The translations under genes were made by a program, and so were the position numbers. 64,000 nucleotides of DNA from Streptomyces sp. NBC_01497 (GTDB taxonomy: Bacteria; Actinomycetota; Actinomycetes; Streptomycetales; Streptomycetaceae), in NCBI RefSeq assembly GCF_036250695.1, contig NZ_CP109427.1, positions 2,170,001 through 2,234,000 of the forward strand, in the 5' to 3' direction. Each line of letters starts with the position of its first letter. The first letter of the stretch is position 1. The notes beneath the pieces were generated by a model. That model did no database searches, was not told the origin of the DNA, and saw only the letters and a list, made by a program, of their open reading frames with translations. This document shows, piece after piece, positions 8,632-16,602 of this stretch.

Positions 8632-9993
8632 GTGAGCAAGGACCTCTCCAAGACCGCGTACGACCACTTGTGGATGCACTTCACCCGCATGTCGTCCTAC
8701 GAGAACGCGCCCGTGCCCACCATCGTGCGGGGCGAGGGCACCTACATCTACGACGACGCCGGCAAGCGCTACCTGGACGGCCTGTCGGGCCTGTTCGTGG
8801 TCAACGCGGGTCACGGCCGCCACGAGCTGGCGGAGGCCGCGTACAAGCAGGGCCAGGAGCTGGGCTTCTTCCCCGTGTGGTCGTACGCGCACCCGAAGGC
8901 GGTCGAACTCGCGGAGCGGCTCGCGCACCACGCGCCGGGCGACCTGAACAAGGTGTTCTTCACGACGGGCGGCGGCGAGGCCGTCGAGACGGCGTGGAAG
9001 CTCGCGAAGCAGTACTTCAAACTGACCGGCAAGCCGACCAAGTACAAGGTCATCTCGCGCGCGGTCGCCTACCACGGCACACCCCAGGGCGCCCTGTCCA
9101 TCACCGGTCTGCCGGCCCTGAAGGCGCCCTTCGAGCCCCTGGTGCCGGGCGCGCGCAAGGTCCCCAACACCAACATCTACCGTGCGCCGATCCACGGCGA
9201 CGACCCGGAGGCCTTCGGGCGCTGGGCCGCCGACCAGATCGAGCAGGAGATCCTCTTCGAGGGCGCGGAGACCGTGGCCGCGGTGTTCCTGGAGCCGGTG
9301 CAGAACGCGGGCGGCTGCTTCCCGCCGCCCCCCGGCTACTTCCAGCGGGTGCGCGAGATCTGCGACCAGTACGACGTGCTGCTCGTGTCCGACGAGGTGA
9401 TCTGCGCGTTCGGCCGGCTCGGCACCATGTTCGCGTGCGACAAGTTCGACTACGTGCCGGACATGATCACCTGCGCCAAGGGCATGACGTCCGGCTACTC
9501 GCCGATCGGCGCGTGCGTCGTCTCCGACCGGCTCGCGGAGCCGTTCTACCAGGGCGACAACACCTTCCTGCACGGCTACACGTTCGGCGGACACCCGGTC
9601 TCCGCCGCGGTGGGCCTCGCCAACCTCGACATCTTCGAGCGCGAGGGCCTCAACCAGCACGTGCTGGACAACGAGTCCGCGTTCTTCGAGACGCTGAAGA
9701 AGCTCCACGACCTGCCGATCGTCGGCGACGTCCGCGGCAACGGCTTCTTCTACGGCATCGAACTGGTCAAGGACAAGGCCACCAAGGAGACGTTCACCGA
9801 CGAGGAGACCGAGCGGGTCCTGTACGGGTTCCTCTCGCCGGCGCTCTACGACAACGGCCTGTACTGCCGGGCCGACGACCGCGGCGACCCGGTGGTCCAG
9901 CTGGCGCCGCCGCTGATCTCCGACCAGTCGACGTTCGACGAGATCGAGCGGATCCTGCGCTCCGTCCTGACGGAGGCCTGGACGAAGCTCTGA
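8632..9993 (+). CDS. Class III PLP-dependent aminotransferase (omega-amino acid / diamine type)
   Basis: This 453-residue fold type I, class III aminotransferase shows the PLP region GGGEAVETAWKLAKQY, the Asp of SDEVICAFGRLG and the Schiff-base Lys in CAKGMTSGYSPIGA. C-terminal motifs (GNGFFYGIELVKDK) are also typical. Family members transfer the amino group of GABA, beta-alanine, putrescine or related compounds to a keto acid. GTG two bases after the regulator's stop is chosen; a GTG 18 bases upstream would overlap it. With the dehydrogenase it could convert a diamine to an amino acid: transamination to an amino-aldehyde, then oxidation. The substrate itself is not visible in the sequence. 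Confidence 0.88.
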   Translation: MSKDLSKTAYDHLWMHFTRMSSYENAPVPTIVRGEGTYIYDDAGKRYLDGLSGLFVVNAGHGRHELAEAAYKQGQELGFFPVWSYAHPKAVELAERLAHHAPGDLNKVFFTTGGGEAVETAWKLAKQYFKLTGKPTKYKVISRAVAYHGTPQGALSITGLPALKAPFEPLVPGARKVPNTNIYRAPIHGDDPEAFGRWAADQIEQEILFEGAETVAAVFLEPVQNAGGCFPPPPGYFQRVREICDQYDVLLVSDEVICAFGRLGTMFACDKFDYVPDMITCAKGMTSGYSPIGACVVSDRLAEPFYQGDNTFLHGYTFGGHPVSAAVGLANLDIFEREGLNQHVLDNESAFFETLKKLHDLPIVGDVRGNGFFYGIELVKDKATKETFTDEETERVLYGFLSPALYDNGLYCRADDRGDPVVQLAPPLISDQSTFDEIERILRSVLTEAWTKL

Positions 9994-10024
9994 TCCCGCG
10001 GGCCCGAAGGGGCGAGCCGCCGCC

Positions 10025-10079
10025 CGGGTGCCCCTTGTGGCCCCCCGCCACCCCCGTTCGGGTGACACAGGGGCACCCG
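10025..10079 (+). terminator. Terminator hairpin after the aminotransferase gene
   Basis: Arms at 10025-10039 and 10066-10079 (CGGGTGCCCC... and the complementary GGGGCACCCG) pair with a single bulge. The loop of 26 bases could fold further. It lies 31 bases after the aminotransferase stop. Confidence 0.65.
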
Positions 10080-10195
10080 TGCCGCGTACTGTCCCCCGCC
10101 CCCGGCCCCGCTGCCTACCGTGCCTGGTGACGATCTGCTCCGAAGTCCCTTCCCGTACCGGGACGGACCGTCCGATCAGAACCGAGGTGTACGCG

Positions 10196-10924
10196 ATGGT
10201 GGCCCCGCCCGACAACGACGTCCTTGCGGCGCGTTCCCTGCACTGCTCCCTGGGGGGCTTCCCCGCGCTGACCGGGGTGTCGCTCGGTGTCCGCGCGGGG
10301 CACATCCTCGCCGTGTGCGGACCGCGCGGCAGCGGCAAGACCACGCTGCTGCGCTGCCTGTCGGGGCAGCTGGTGCCGCAGGAGGGCGAGGTCTTCTTCG
10401 ACGGCCAGGAGATCCACACGCTCGGCGCCGCCCGGCGCGAGCGGCTGCGCAGCGACAGTTTCGGCTGGGTGGGCCCGACGCCCTCCCTCGTCCCCGAACT
10501 CAACGGGTGGGAGAACGCGGCCCTGCCCCTGCTGCTGCGCGGCAGCTCCCACCGGGCCGCGAAGGCCACCGCGCTGGAGTGGATGGAGCGGCTCGACGTC
10601 GCGGACTGCGCCCGCAGCAAGCCGGCCGCGCTGCCGCAGGACCGCCGCCAGCGCATCGCGGTGGCGCGCGCGCTGGCCACTGCCCCAGCGGTGCTGTTCG
10701 CGGACGAGCCGACCGCCGCACTGCACGCGAGTGACCGCGTGCATGTCCTGCGGACGCTGACGACGGCGGCACGTTCGCACCAGATCACCGTCGTCCTGAC
10801 CGGAGCCGACGACCAGGTGACGGCGCTCGCCGACGACACGGTCCGGCTGGTCGACGGCCGCCGGGCGGACGCGCCGACCGACCCCGAGGCGGAGGGGCAA
10901 GAGGCGTGCTCGCTCTCCGTCTAG
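10196..10924 (+). CDS. ABC-type ATPase with degenerate catalytic motifs
   Basis: This 242-residue protein is built like a LolD/MacB-type ABC ATPase. Walker A (GPRGSGKTT) and Walker B (VLFADEPTAAL) are intact. The Q-loop glutamine is missing (FGWVGPTPSLVPEL), the LSGGQ signature reads LPQDRRQR, and the switch histidine after the last core strand is replaced (VVLTGADD). Such a protein may bind ATP but hydrolyse it poorly, so a regulatory or scaffold role is possible. The ATG has GAGGTG six bases upstream; the longer in-frame stretch is not protein-like. It overlaps the next gene by 19 bases, so the two act together. No substrate can be named. Confidence 0.8.
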   Translation: MVAPPDNDVLAARSLHCSLGGFPALTGVSLGVRAGHILAVCGPRGSGKTTLLRCLSGQLVPQEGEVFFDGQEIHTLGAARRERLRSDSFGWVGPTPSLVPELNGWENAALPLLLRGSSHRAAKATALEWMERLDVADCARSKPAALPQDRRQRIAVARALATAPAVLFADEPTAALHASDRVHVLRTLTTAARSHQITVVLTGADDQVTALADDTVRLVDGRRADAPTDPEAEGQEACSLSV

Positions 10925-12045
10925 CGCGCGGTTCGCGCCCGCTGGTCCAGCTCCGCCGTCTGCTGGTGGCCGCCGCTTCGGCGGGCGTCGGCCTGCTGTT
11001 GCTGTGCACGCTGATGTGGGCGGTCGGACACCCCCAGGGCGCGGTGCTGCGCCTCGTGTGGTGCGTCATCCCGGCCGCCGCGGCCGTGCAGCTCGCGGTG
11101 GCGGTGGCCCGTACGGACCCGGGCACGACGCCCCGCCCCGGGCTCTCCGCCATCGGGCTCGGGCCCGTGCGGCTGACCGCGTACGGCGCCGCGACGACCG
11201 CGGTGGCCTCCTTCGCGGGTTCGCTGGTGGCGCTGCTGCTGTTCTGGCACCTGCGGGGCGACGGGCCGCGGCTGCCGTTCGCCGGCGCGGCGCGCGACCT
11301 GCTCGCCGCGGACCGGCCGCTGCCGGTCGGCGCGGTGGTGCTGCTACTGGCCGCCGTTCCGGTGCTGGCGTCGGCCGCCGCCGCGTTCGCGCTGCGGCCC
11401 GCCGCCCGGGCCCGCCACGCGGAGGGCGCGGGGACGCGGCCCGCTCCGGTCTCACTGCCGTGGGGCGTGGCCCTGACGGCCGCGGGCCTCGCCGTCGAGA
11501 CGTACGCCGGCCGGGGCGGTGGCGCCGCGCTTCCGCTGCCCGGCCACTTCGACGGCAGCCCCGCCGGAGTGCTCGTCGGCTGGTCATTGACCGCCGTCGG
11601 TCTCGCGCTCGTCGGCCCCGGCGTCAGCCACGTGTGCGGCTGGCTGCTCCAGGCGGCGCGGCCCGGGGCCGTACGGCTGCTGGCGGGCCGGGCACTGATG
11701 ACGCAGGCCGCGCGGCTCGGCCGGCCGCTCGGTGTGCTGTGCGCCGTGGTGTCCGGCACGTTCGCCGCCGCCGCCCTCCACGGTCCCGGCGACCAGCGCC
11801 CGTACGGCGCCCTGACGGGACTCGGCGCCGGCGTGGTCATCGGCTGCGCGGTGGCAACCCTGCTCACCGCCGCCCTTGAGGCGGTCCAGGCCCGCCAGGA
11901 GACCTCCGCGTCCCTGCTCGCCGCGGGCGCCCCCGCGGCGGTCCTGCGCACGGCCGCCGGGGTGCGTGTCCTCGTCCTCGCGGCGGCCTTCGCCCCGCTG
12001 ACCTGGCTCGTCGCCGAGCTGGCCGCGGCGCCCCTGGGCCGCTGA
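10906..12045 (+). CDS. Polytopic membrane protein, partner of the degenerate ABC ATPase
   Basis: This 379-residue protein is very hydrophobic, with roughly eight to ten membrane segments rich in Ala/Val/Leu. It starts at a GTG inside the end of the ATPase gene, which has GGAGGGG upstream. The arrangement of paired hydrophobic blocks, with the pattern LLAAGAPAAVLRTAAGVRVLV in the last loop-helix unit, is reminiscent of FtsX/MacB-type permeases, but I see no diagnostic motif. Overlap with the ATPase gene indicates a two-component membrane complex. Unknown function; it is followed by 199 bases without a gene. Confidence 0.75.
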   Translation: MLALRLARGSRPLVQLRRLLVAAASAGVGLLLLCTLMWAVGHPQGAVLRLVWCVIPAAAAVQLAVAVARTDPGTTPRPGLSAIGLGPVRLTAYGAATTAVASFAGSLVALLLFWHLRGDGPRLPFAGAARDLLAADRPLPVGAVVLLLAAVPVLASAAAAFALRPAARARHAEGAGTRPAPVSLPWGVALTAAGLAVETYAGRGGGAALPLPGHFDGSPAGVLVGWSLTAVGLALVGPGVSHVCGWLLQAARPGAVRLLAGRALMTQAARLGRPLGVLCAVVSGTFAAAALHGPGDQRPYGALTGLGAGVVIGCAVATLLTAALEAVQARQETSASLLAAGAPAAVLRTAAGVRVLVLAAAFAPLTWLVAELAAAPLGR

Positions 12046-12244
12046 CCCCGCCGGCGGGCGGACCTTCCCCGGCCGCCGGGAGAAACATCGCGGCGGCGGG
12101 AACCGGCTGCCACGGCATGCGTCCTTCCTAACAGAGGCCACGAACCCGCCCATGGCGCGGGGCCGTTGAGCCCGTCGCCCCGAGAGCCGTCGGCGCATCC
12201 GAAGGAGCGGCCCGGGGCACGAAGAGAATCTGGGGGGATTCTTC

Positions 12245-13525
12245 ATGTATCGCACCATCCATGCCCGCCGACCGCTCGCTCTCGCGGGGGCGGCCCTGCT
12301 GGTGGCCCTGGGCGCGGTGATCACCGCGCCGGCCGCCTCGGCCGCGCCGGCGGCCGACGACACCACCCTGACGGTGAACGGCCCCGCCGCGGTGGGGTTC
12401 GCCGGTGCGCCGGTCGAGTTCACGGAGACGATCGGCAACACCGGCGCCACAGCTCAGAAGTACGGTCTCGCCCTCGACGCGATCGCCGGCGACGGTGTCC
12501 CGTCGAACGGCCTGCTGGTGGACTACCGCGGCGATGACGGGTCCTGGAAGCGGGCCCCTCTGGACTACGCGGACGGCGAGTTCTCGGGCCTGCTGCCGCT
12601 CGACATCCCGGTGGCCCCGGCCGCCGCCCGGACGGTCCACCTGAGGATCGGCCTGCCGATGGGCGAGCCGCACCACGGGGACAGCAACGGCGGTACGGAC
12701 GCGATCCGGCTCACCTCGTCCGTGACGGCCCTCGACGGCTCCTGGGTCGCGAAGGTCCGCGACACCCGGACCATCGCGGTCGAGTCGCCCTCGGAGCACC
12801 TGGCCGGTGTGCCCGAAACGGTGGTGGCCGGCGGGAAGCCCGCCCGGTTCAGCGCCGTCCTCACCAACGGGACCCCGTCCCGCTACGAGAACCTCGGGCA
12901 TGTCCTGTTCACCGGCCGGCACACCACGGTGCGGGTCCTGCGCGACGGCGTCTGGACCACCCTGCCCGGGATCCCCCTGGGCACCGCCGACCCCGACGAG
13001 GTCGGTCACTACCTCGCCCCGGCGAACTCGTCCCTCGCCGCGGGGGCGACGACCACGACACCGGTGCGGGTCTCATGGGACTCCTCGGCGCCGCTCGGCA
13101 GCGCGACGCTGCGCACCTGCGTGTACGTCAACGAGGCCACGCCGTTCCACGGGACGACGATGTGCGGGTCGCCCACGACGGTGACGGTCCTTCGCGCCGG
13201 GACGGGAACGACGAAGCCGTCGCCGTCGTCCTCGGCCTCGGCACCGGGCTCCTCGGCGACCCCGTCCACCGGGCCGTCGGCGACGTCCGGGGGCAGCGGC
13301 TCCCCGAGCCCGTCCGCCGACGCCTCCGCTTCCGGGCCGGTCCCCGGCACCTCCCCCTCGCCCACGCCGTCCGCCACCGTGCCGCTCGGAGCCGACGCGC
13401 GGCTGGCGAGCACCGGCAGCAACGGGAAGGCCACGCTCGCGGCCTGTGCGGGCGCGGCACTGCTGCTGCTCGGCGGGGGCGCCCTGACCGTCCTCACCCG
13501 CCGCGGCAGGCGGCACCGCGCCTGA
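12245..13525 (+). CDS. Secreted cell-wall protein with C-terminal LAxTG sortase signal
   Basis: This 426-residue protein has a signal peptide at residues 1-37 (RR, then a hydrophobic core ending AAPAASA-A). Two beta-rich stretches follow at about 40-165 and 180-315, resembling immunoglobulin-like DUF folds. A Ser/Pro/Thr-rich wall-spanning segment lies at roughly 320-380. The C-terminal sorting signal is LASTG near residue 387, then a membrane helix and the Arg-rich tail RRGRRHRA. LAxTG is the substrate motif of class E sortases in Streptomyces, so the product should be covalently attached to peptidoglycan. No sortase gene is nearby. The start ATG follows a GGGGGA run by six bases. The function of the exposed domains is unknown. 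Confidence 0.85.
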   Translation: MYRTIHARRPLALAGAALLVALGAVITAPAASAAPAADDTTLTVNGPAAVGFAGAPVEFTETIGNTGATAQKYGLALDAIAGDGVPSNGLLVDYRGDDGSWKRAPLDYADGEFSGLLPLDIPVAPAAARTVHLRIGLPMGEPHHGDSNGGTDAIRLTSSVTALDGSWVAKVRDTRTIAVESPSEHLAGVPETVVAGGKPARFSAVLTNGTPSRYENLGHVLFTGRHTTVRVLRDGVWTTLPGIPLGTADPDEVGHYLAPANSSLAAGATTTTPVRVSWDSSAPLGSATLRTCVYVNEATPFHGTTMCGSPTTVTVLRAGTGTTKPSPSSSASAPGSSATPSTGPSATSGGSGSPSPSADASASGPVPGTSPSPTPSATVPLGADARLASTGSNGKATLAACAGAALLLLGGGALTVLTRRGRRHRA

Positions 13526-13531
13526 CCTCCC

Positions 13532-13577
13532 GGTCCGCCCCGGCCGCCGGAAGGCAAGGACGCGGCCGGGGCGGACC
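13532..13577 (+). terminator. Terminator hairpin after the LAxTG protein gene
   Basis: Two perfectly complementary 16-base arms (13532-13547 and 13562-13577) flank a 14-base loop, six bases after the stop codon. The next gene starts 24 bases later, probably from its own promoter. Confidence 0.8.
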
Positions 13578-13589
13578 CGCGCCCCGCAC

Positions 13590-13595
13590 TACGAT
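13590..13595 (+). promoter_or_regulatory. Likely -10 element of a leaderless LOG-family gene
   Basis: TACGAT lies six bases before the GTG start of the next gene. With normal -10 to start-site spacing, transcription would begin at or next to the start codon, giving a leaderless mRNA, which is common in Streptomyces. No clear -35 is visible, and no ribosome binding site is present. Confidence 0.45.
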
Positions 13596-13601
13596 GGCGC
13601 G

Positions 13602-14762
13602 GTGCCGATACCGCAGCAGAGACATGAACCGGGTGAGCGCAGCGAGCACGGGCTTCCGGCGGACCGGGAGATCGAGACGCTGGAGGAGTTCGACCTCAGG
13701 GCGGCGGGGGGTGCGCTGGGCGGATACCGGGTGCAGTCCGTCGATCTGACGGACCGTACGCGGCAGTTGCTCGACCTGGACACCGCGGGCTCCGTCTTCC
13801 TCGGCTGTCCGATGCAACCCGAGGCCCTGGCGAAGGTGCGCGCGGACGGCGCGATGGTCTTCCCGCCGGTGCCGAACCTGCCGTTCGACCCGTACCGCGG
13901 ACTGCTGTACACCCCCGACCAGCTCTTCGAGGGGCTGTCCGGCGAGGGGTACGAGGTGACGCCCGACGCCCGCGCGTACGCCTGGTTCCAGCGCACCAAG
14001 GACGACGGCGACATCCTCGCCTCGACGCTGCGTGCCGTGCACGACGACGCGGTCTCCGACGCCCTCGACGAATTCCTCTCCGGGGCGCGGGTGGTGGGGG
14101 TGATGGGCGGCCACGCGATGGAGCGCGGCACCGCCGCGTACGCGGGCGCGGCCCGCCTCGGCAGGACGCTGGCACGGGCCGGGCTGACCGTCGCGACGGG
14201 TGGCGGCCCCGGCGCGATGGAGGCGGCGAACCTCGGCGCGTACCTCTCGCCGTTCGACGACGAGGCGCTGGGAGAGGCGCTGGAGCTGCTCGGCGCGACG
14301 CCGTCGTTCCGGCCGTCCGTCACCGACTGGGCCCGCGCCGCCTTCGCGATCAGGACGCGCCGGCCGGACGGCGGACGTTCCGTGGGGATCCCGACCTGGT
14401 TCTACGGGCACGAGCCGCCGAACCCGTTCGCGAGCCACATCGCGAAGTACTTCGCCAACGCGCTGCGCGAGGACGGGCTGCTGGCCCGGTGCACCGCCGG
14501 AGTCGTGTTCCTGCCGGGCGCGGCCGGCACCGTGCAGGAGATCTTCGACGCGGCGACGCCCAACTACTACGGGTCGCGCGGCGAGCCCGCCCCGATGGTC
14601 CTGGTCGACCGGGAGCACTGGACGACGGACCTGCCGGCCTGGCCCCTGCTCCGCGCGCTCGCCGAGGGGCGGGCCATGCAGGACCGGATCGCGCTCGTCG
14701 ACACGGTGGACGAGGCGCCTGCGGCGCTGGCCGCGCTCACGCGGCGGGCGGCCGGCGTCTGA
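13602..14762 (+). CDS. LOG family protein (nucleoside-phosphate phosphoribohydrolase-like)
   Basis: This 386-residue protein has the Rossmann-like LOG/lysine decarboxylase-like fold in its second half: GVMGGHAMERGTAAYAGAAR at about residues 165-184, then VATGGGPGAMEAANLGAY and FLPGAAGTVQEIF. LOG proteins hydrolyse nucleoside 5'-monophosphates such as cytokinin precursors, using the GGGxGxM and PGGxGT motifs; here the second is PGAAGT. It is longer than the typical 190-residue LOG enzyme because of an N-terminal extension of about 150 residues found in related actinobacterial proteins. Activity is therefore an inference. It seems to be translated from a leaderless mRNA. Its stop overlaps the ATG of the GNAT gene (TGATG). 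Confidence 0.82.
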   Translation: MPIPQQRHEPGERSEHGLPADREIETLEEFDLRAAGGALGGYRVQSVDLTDRTRQLLDLDTAGSVFLGCPMQPEALAKVRADGAMVFPPVPNLPFDPYRGLLYTPDQLFEGLSGEGYEVTPDARAYAWFQRTKDDGDILASTLRAVHDDAVSDALDEFLSGARVVGVMGGHAMERGTAAYAGAARLGRTLARAGLTVATGGGPGAMEAANLGAYLSPFDDEALGEALELLGATPSFRPSVTDWARAAFAIRTRRPDGGRSVGIPTWFYGHEPPNPFASHIAKYFANALREDGLLARCTAGVVFLPGAAGTVQEIFDAATPNYYGSRGEPAPMVLVDREHWTTDLPAWPLLRALAEGRAMQDRIALVDTVDEAPAALAALTRRAAGV

Positions 14763-15373
14763 TGGCCGGGGCGGGGGGCAGCGGCGCGGAGGGTGCCGGA
14801 TCCGGGGACGTCCGGTCCCGGGACGCCGGGTCCGGGGATGCCGGTCAGCGAGCCGGCGGGCCCCGAAGGCCCGGGGGCCTCGGATCCCCGGATGTCGGGA
14901 CGGCACGGCTGGTCCTGCACCCGCTGACGGTGGACGAGGCCGAACGGGTCGTCGCGGGCGAGCCGGGACCCGGTGACCGCTGGGCGCCCGGCTACCCGGA
15001 CGCGTTCGACGTCAAGGGCGTCAGCTCGTACCTCGCGACGTGCTCGATCAGCGGGGATCCGACGCCGTTCGGCACGTACGAGATCCGGCGCGGGAGCGAC
15101 GGGTACGCGATAGGCGGCCTCGGCTTCAACGGCCCGCCGGACGCCGAGGACACCGTGACGGTCGGCTACAGCGTCATCGCGTCCGAGCACGGCAACGGCT
15201 ACGCCACCGAGGCGCTGCGCGGGCTTCTCGCCCACCTGCGGGCGCTGGGCGTGCGCGGTGTGAAGGGCGACACCGACCACGGCAACCTCGCGTCGCAGCG
15301 GGTGATGGCGGCGGCCGGGATGCGGCAGGTCGGCGAGGACGACCGGCTCCGGTACTACGCGCTGCGGTTCTGA
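14762..15373 (+). CDS. GNAT family N-acetyltransferase
   Basis: This 203-residue protein begins at the ATG that overlaps the stop of the LOG gene. The first 45 residues are Gly/Ser/Arg-rich and probably disordered. The GNAT domain covers residues 48-203: TARLVLHPLTVDEAERVV, GGLGFNGPPDAEDTVTVGYS, then the acetyl-CoA pyrophosphate-binding loop EHGNGYATEALRGLLA and the C-terminal NLASQRVMAAAGMRQVGE. This is the RimJ/RimL-like subgroup that modifies small molecules or protein N-termini. Its 3' end overlaps the convergent thiQ gene by 19 bases, an unusual convergent overlap. Confidence 0.88.
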   Translation: MAGAGGSGAEGAGSGDVRSRDAGSGDAGQRAGGPRRPGGLGSPDVGTARLVLHPLTVDEAERVVAGEPGPGDRWAPGYPDAFDVKGVSSYLATCSISGDPTPFGTYEIRRGSDGYAIGGLGFNGPPDAEDTVTVGYSVIASEHGNGYATEALRGLLAHLRALGVRGVKGDTDHGNLASQRVMAAAGMRQVGEDDRLRYYALRF

Positions 15374-16602
15374 CGCCCCGCCGAGCCGGAGCTCCCGTTC
15401 TCCGGGGAGGCCGGGAAGGGCGGGGTCTCCGCGGCGGGACCGGGGCCCCGGGTGGCTCCGGTCCCCGTGTGGCTGCCACCGGGCGTGCCCGGCCCGCCCG
15501 CGTCCGCCGGGCGCCGGGGGCCGCGTCCCGTCTGCGACGGGTCCGCGCTGTCGAAGGGATCCGGCAGCACCAGCACATCGCCGAAGACGAAGGTGACACC
15601 GACCGTGTCGCCCTCGCGCGGCGCGTCGGTCAGCGCGCATTCGGCGTCCAGCGGCTGCGCCCCGTCCGCGGGCCGCAGCCGCACGGTGACGCGGCTGCCC
15701 CGGAACGTCCGGGCCTCGACCACGCAGCGCAGGCCGTCCGCCCCGCCGGGGCCCTCGCCCGGCGCCGTCAGGCGCAGTCCCGCGGGCCGTACCAGCACGG
15801 TCCGCGCGCCCTGCGGCGAGCCGGGCACCACGGGCAGGGCGCCCCAGGGGGTGTCGGCGGTCGTGCCGCGGACGTTCGCCGCCGCGATGTTGTCGAAGCC
15901 GAGGAAGCGCGCCACGAACGCCGACGCCGGACGCTGCCACACCTCCAGCGGTGTGCCGCTCTGCGCGACGCGCCCCTCGCCCATCACCACGACCCGGTCG
16001 GCGAGCGCGAACGCCTCGCCCTGGTCGTGTGTGACGGCGAGCACCGTGGTCCCCAACCGGTTGAACAGGCCGCGCAGTTCGACGACCAGCCGCTCGCGCA
16101 GGCCACGGTCGAGCTGGCCCAGCGGCTCGTCCAGCATCAGCAGCCGGGGGCGGGGCGCGAGTGCCCTGGCGAGCGCGACCCGCTGCTGCTCCCCGCCGGA
16201 CAGCGTGGCGACGGCCCGTCCGCCCGCGCCCGGCAGCCCCACCAGTTCGAGCAACTCCTCGACGCGTTCGTGCTGTTCGGCGCGCGAGACGCCGCGCATC
16301 CGCAGGCCGAAGGCGACGTTGCCCGCCACGTCGCGCTGCGGGAACAGCTGGTGGTCCTGGAACATCAGGCCGACGCCCCTGCGGTGCACCGGCACCCGGG
16401 CCTGGTCCGCGCCCTCCAGCAGCACCCGCCCGCTGTCCGGCGCCTGGAGACCCGCGACCACCCGCAGCATCGTGGACTTGCCGCTGCCGCTGGGCCCGAG
16501 GACGCTGACGATCTCGTGCTCGGCGACGTCGAGCCGTACGGCGTCGAGTGCGGCACGCGCCCCGAACCGCACGCTCACGTCCTGAAGGGTCAGCAGCGCC
16601 AT
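15355..16602 (-). CDS. thiQ: Thiamine ABC transporter ATP-binding protein
   Basis: This 415-residue ATPase has all ABC motifs: Walker A GPSGSGKST near residue 36, Q-loop FQDHQLFP, signature LSGGEQQRVALARAL, Walker B LLMLDEPLGQLD and the switch His in AVTHDQGEA. A C-terminal TOBE-like region follows (VLVRPAGLRLTAPG), then about 55 Pro/Gly-rich residues. The ATG overlaps the permease stop by one base. It energises import of thiamine or thiamine phosphates with the two genes before it. It is the last gene of the riboswitch-led operon and runs 19 bases into the convergent GNAT gene. Choice of thiamine over iron, which uses similar transporters, rests on the riboswitch. Confidence 0.88.
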   Translation of the reverse strand: MALLTLQDVSVRFGARAALDAVRLDVAEHEIVSVLGPSGSGKSTMLRVVAGLQAPDSGRVLLEGADQARVPVHRRGVGLMFQDHQLFPQRDVAGNVAFGLRMRGVSRAEQHERVEELLELVGLPGAGGRAVATLSGGEQQRVALARALAPRPRLLMLDEPLGQLDRGLRERLVVELRGLFNRLGTTVLAVTHDQGEAFALADRVVVMGEGRVAQSGTPLEVWQRPASAFVARFLGFDNIAAANVRGTTADTPWGALPVVPGSPQGARTVLVRPAGLRLTAPGEGPGGADGLRCVVEARTFRGSRVTVRLRPADGAQPLDAECALTDAPREGDTVGVTFVFGDVLVLPDPFDSADPSQTGRGPRRPADAGGPGTPGGSHTGTGATRGPGPAAETPPFPASPENGSSGSAGRQNRSA

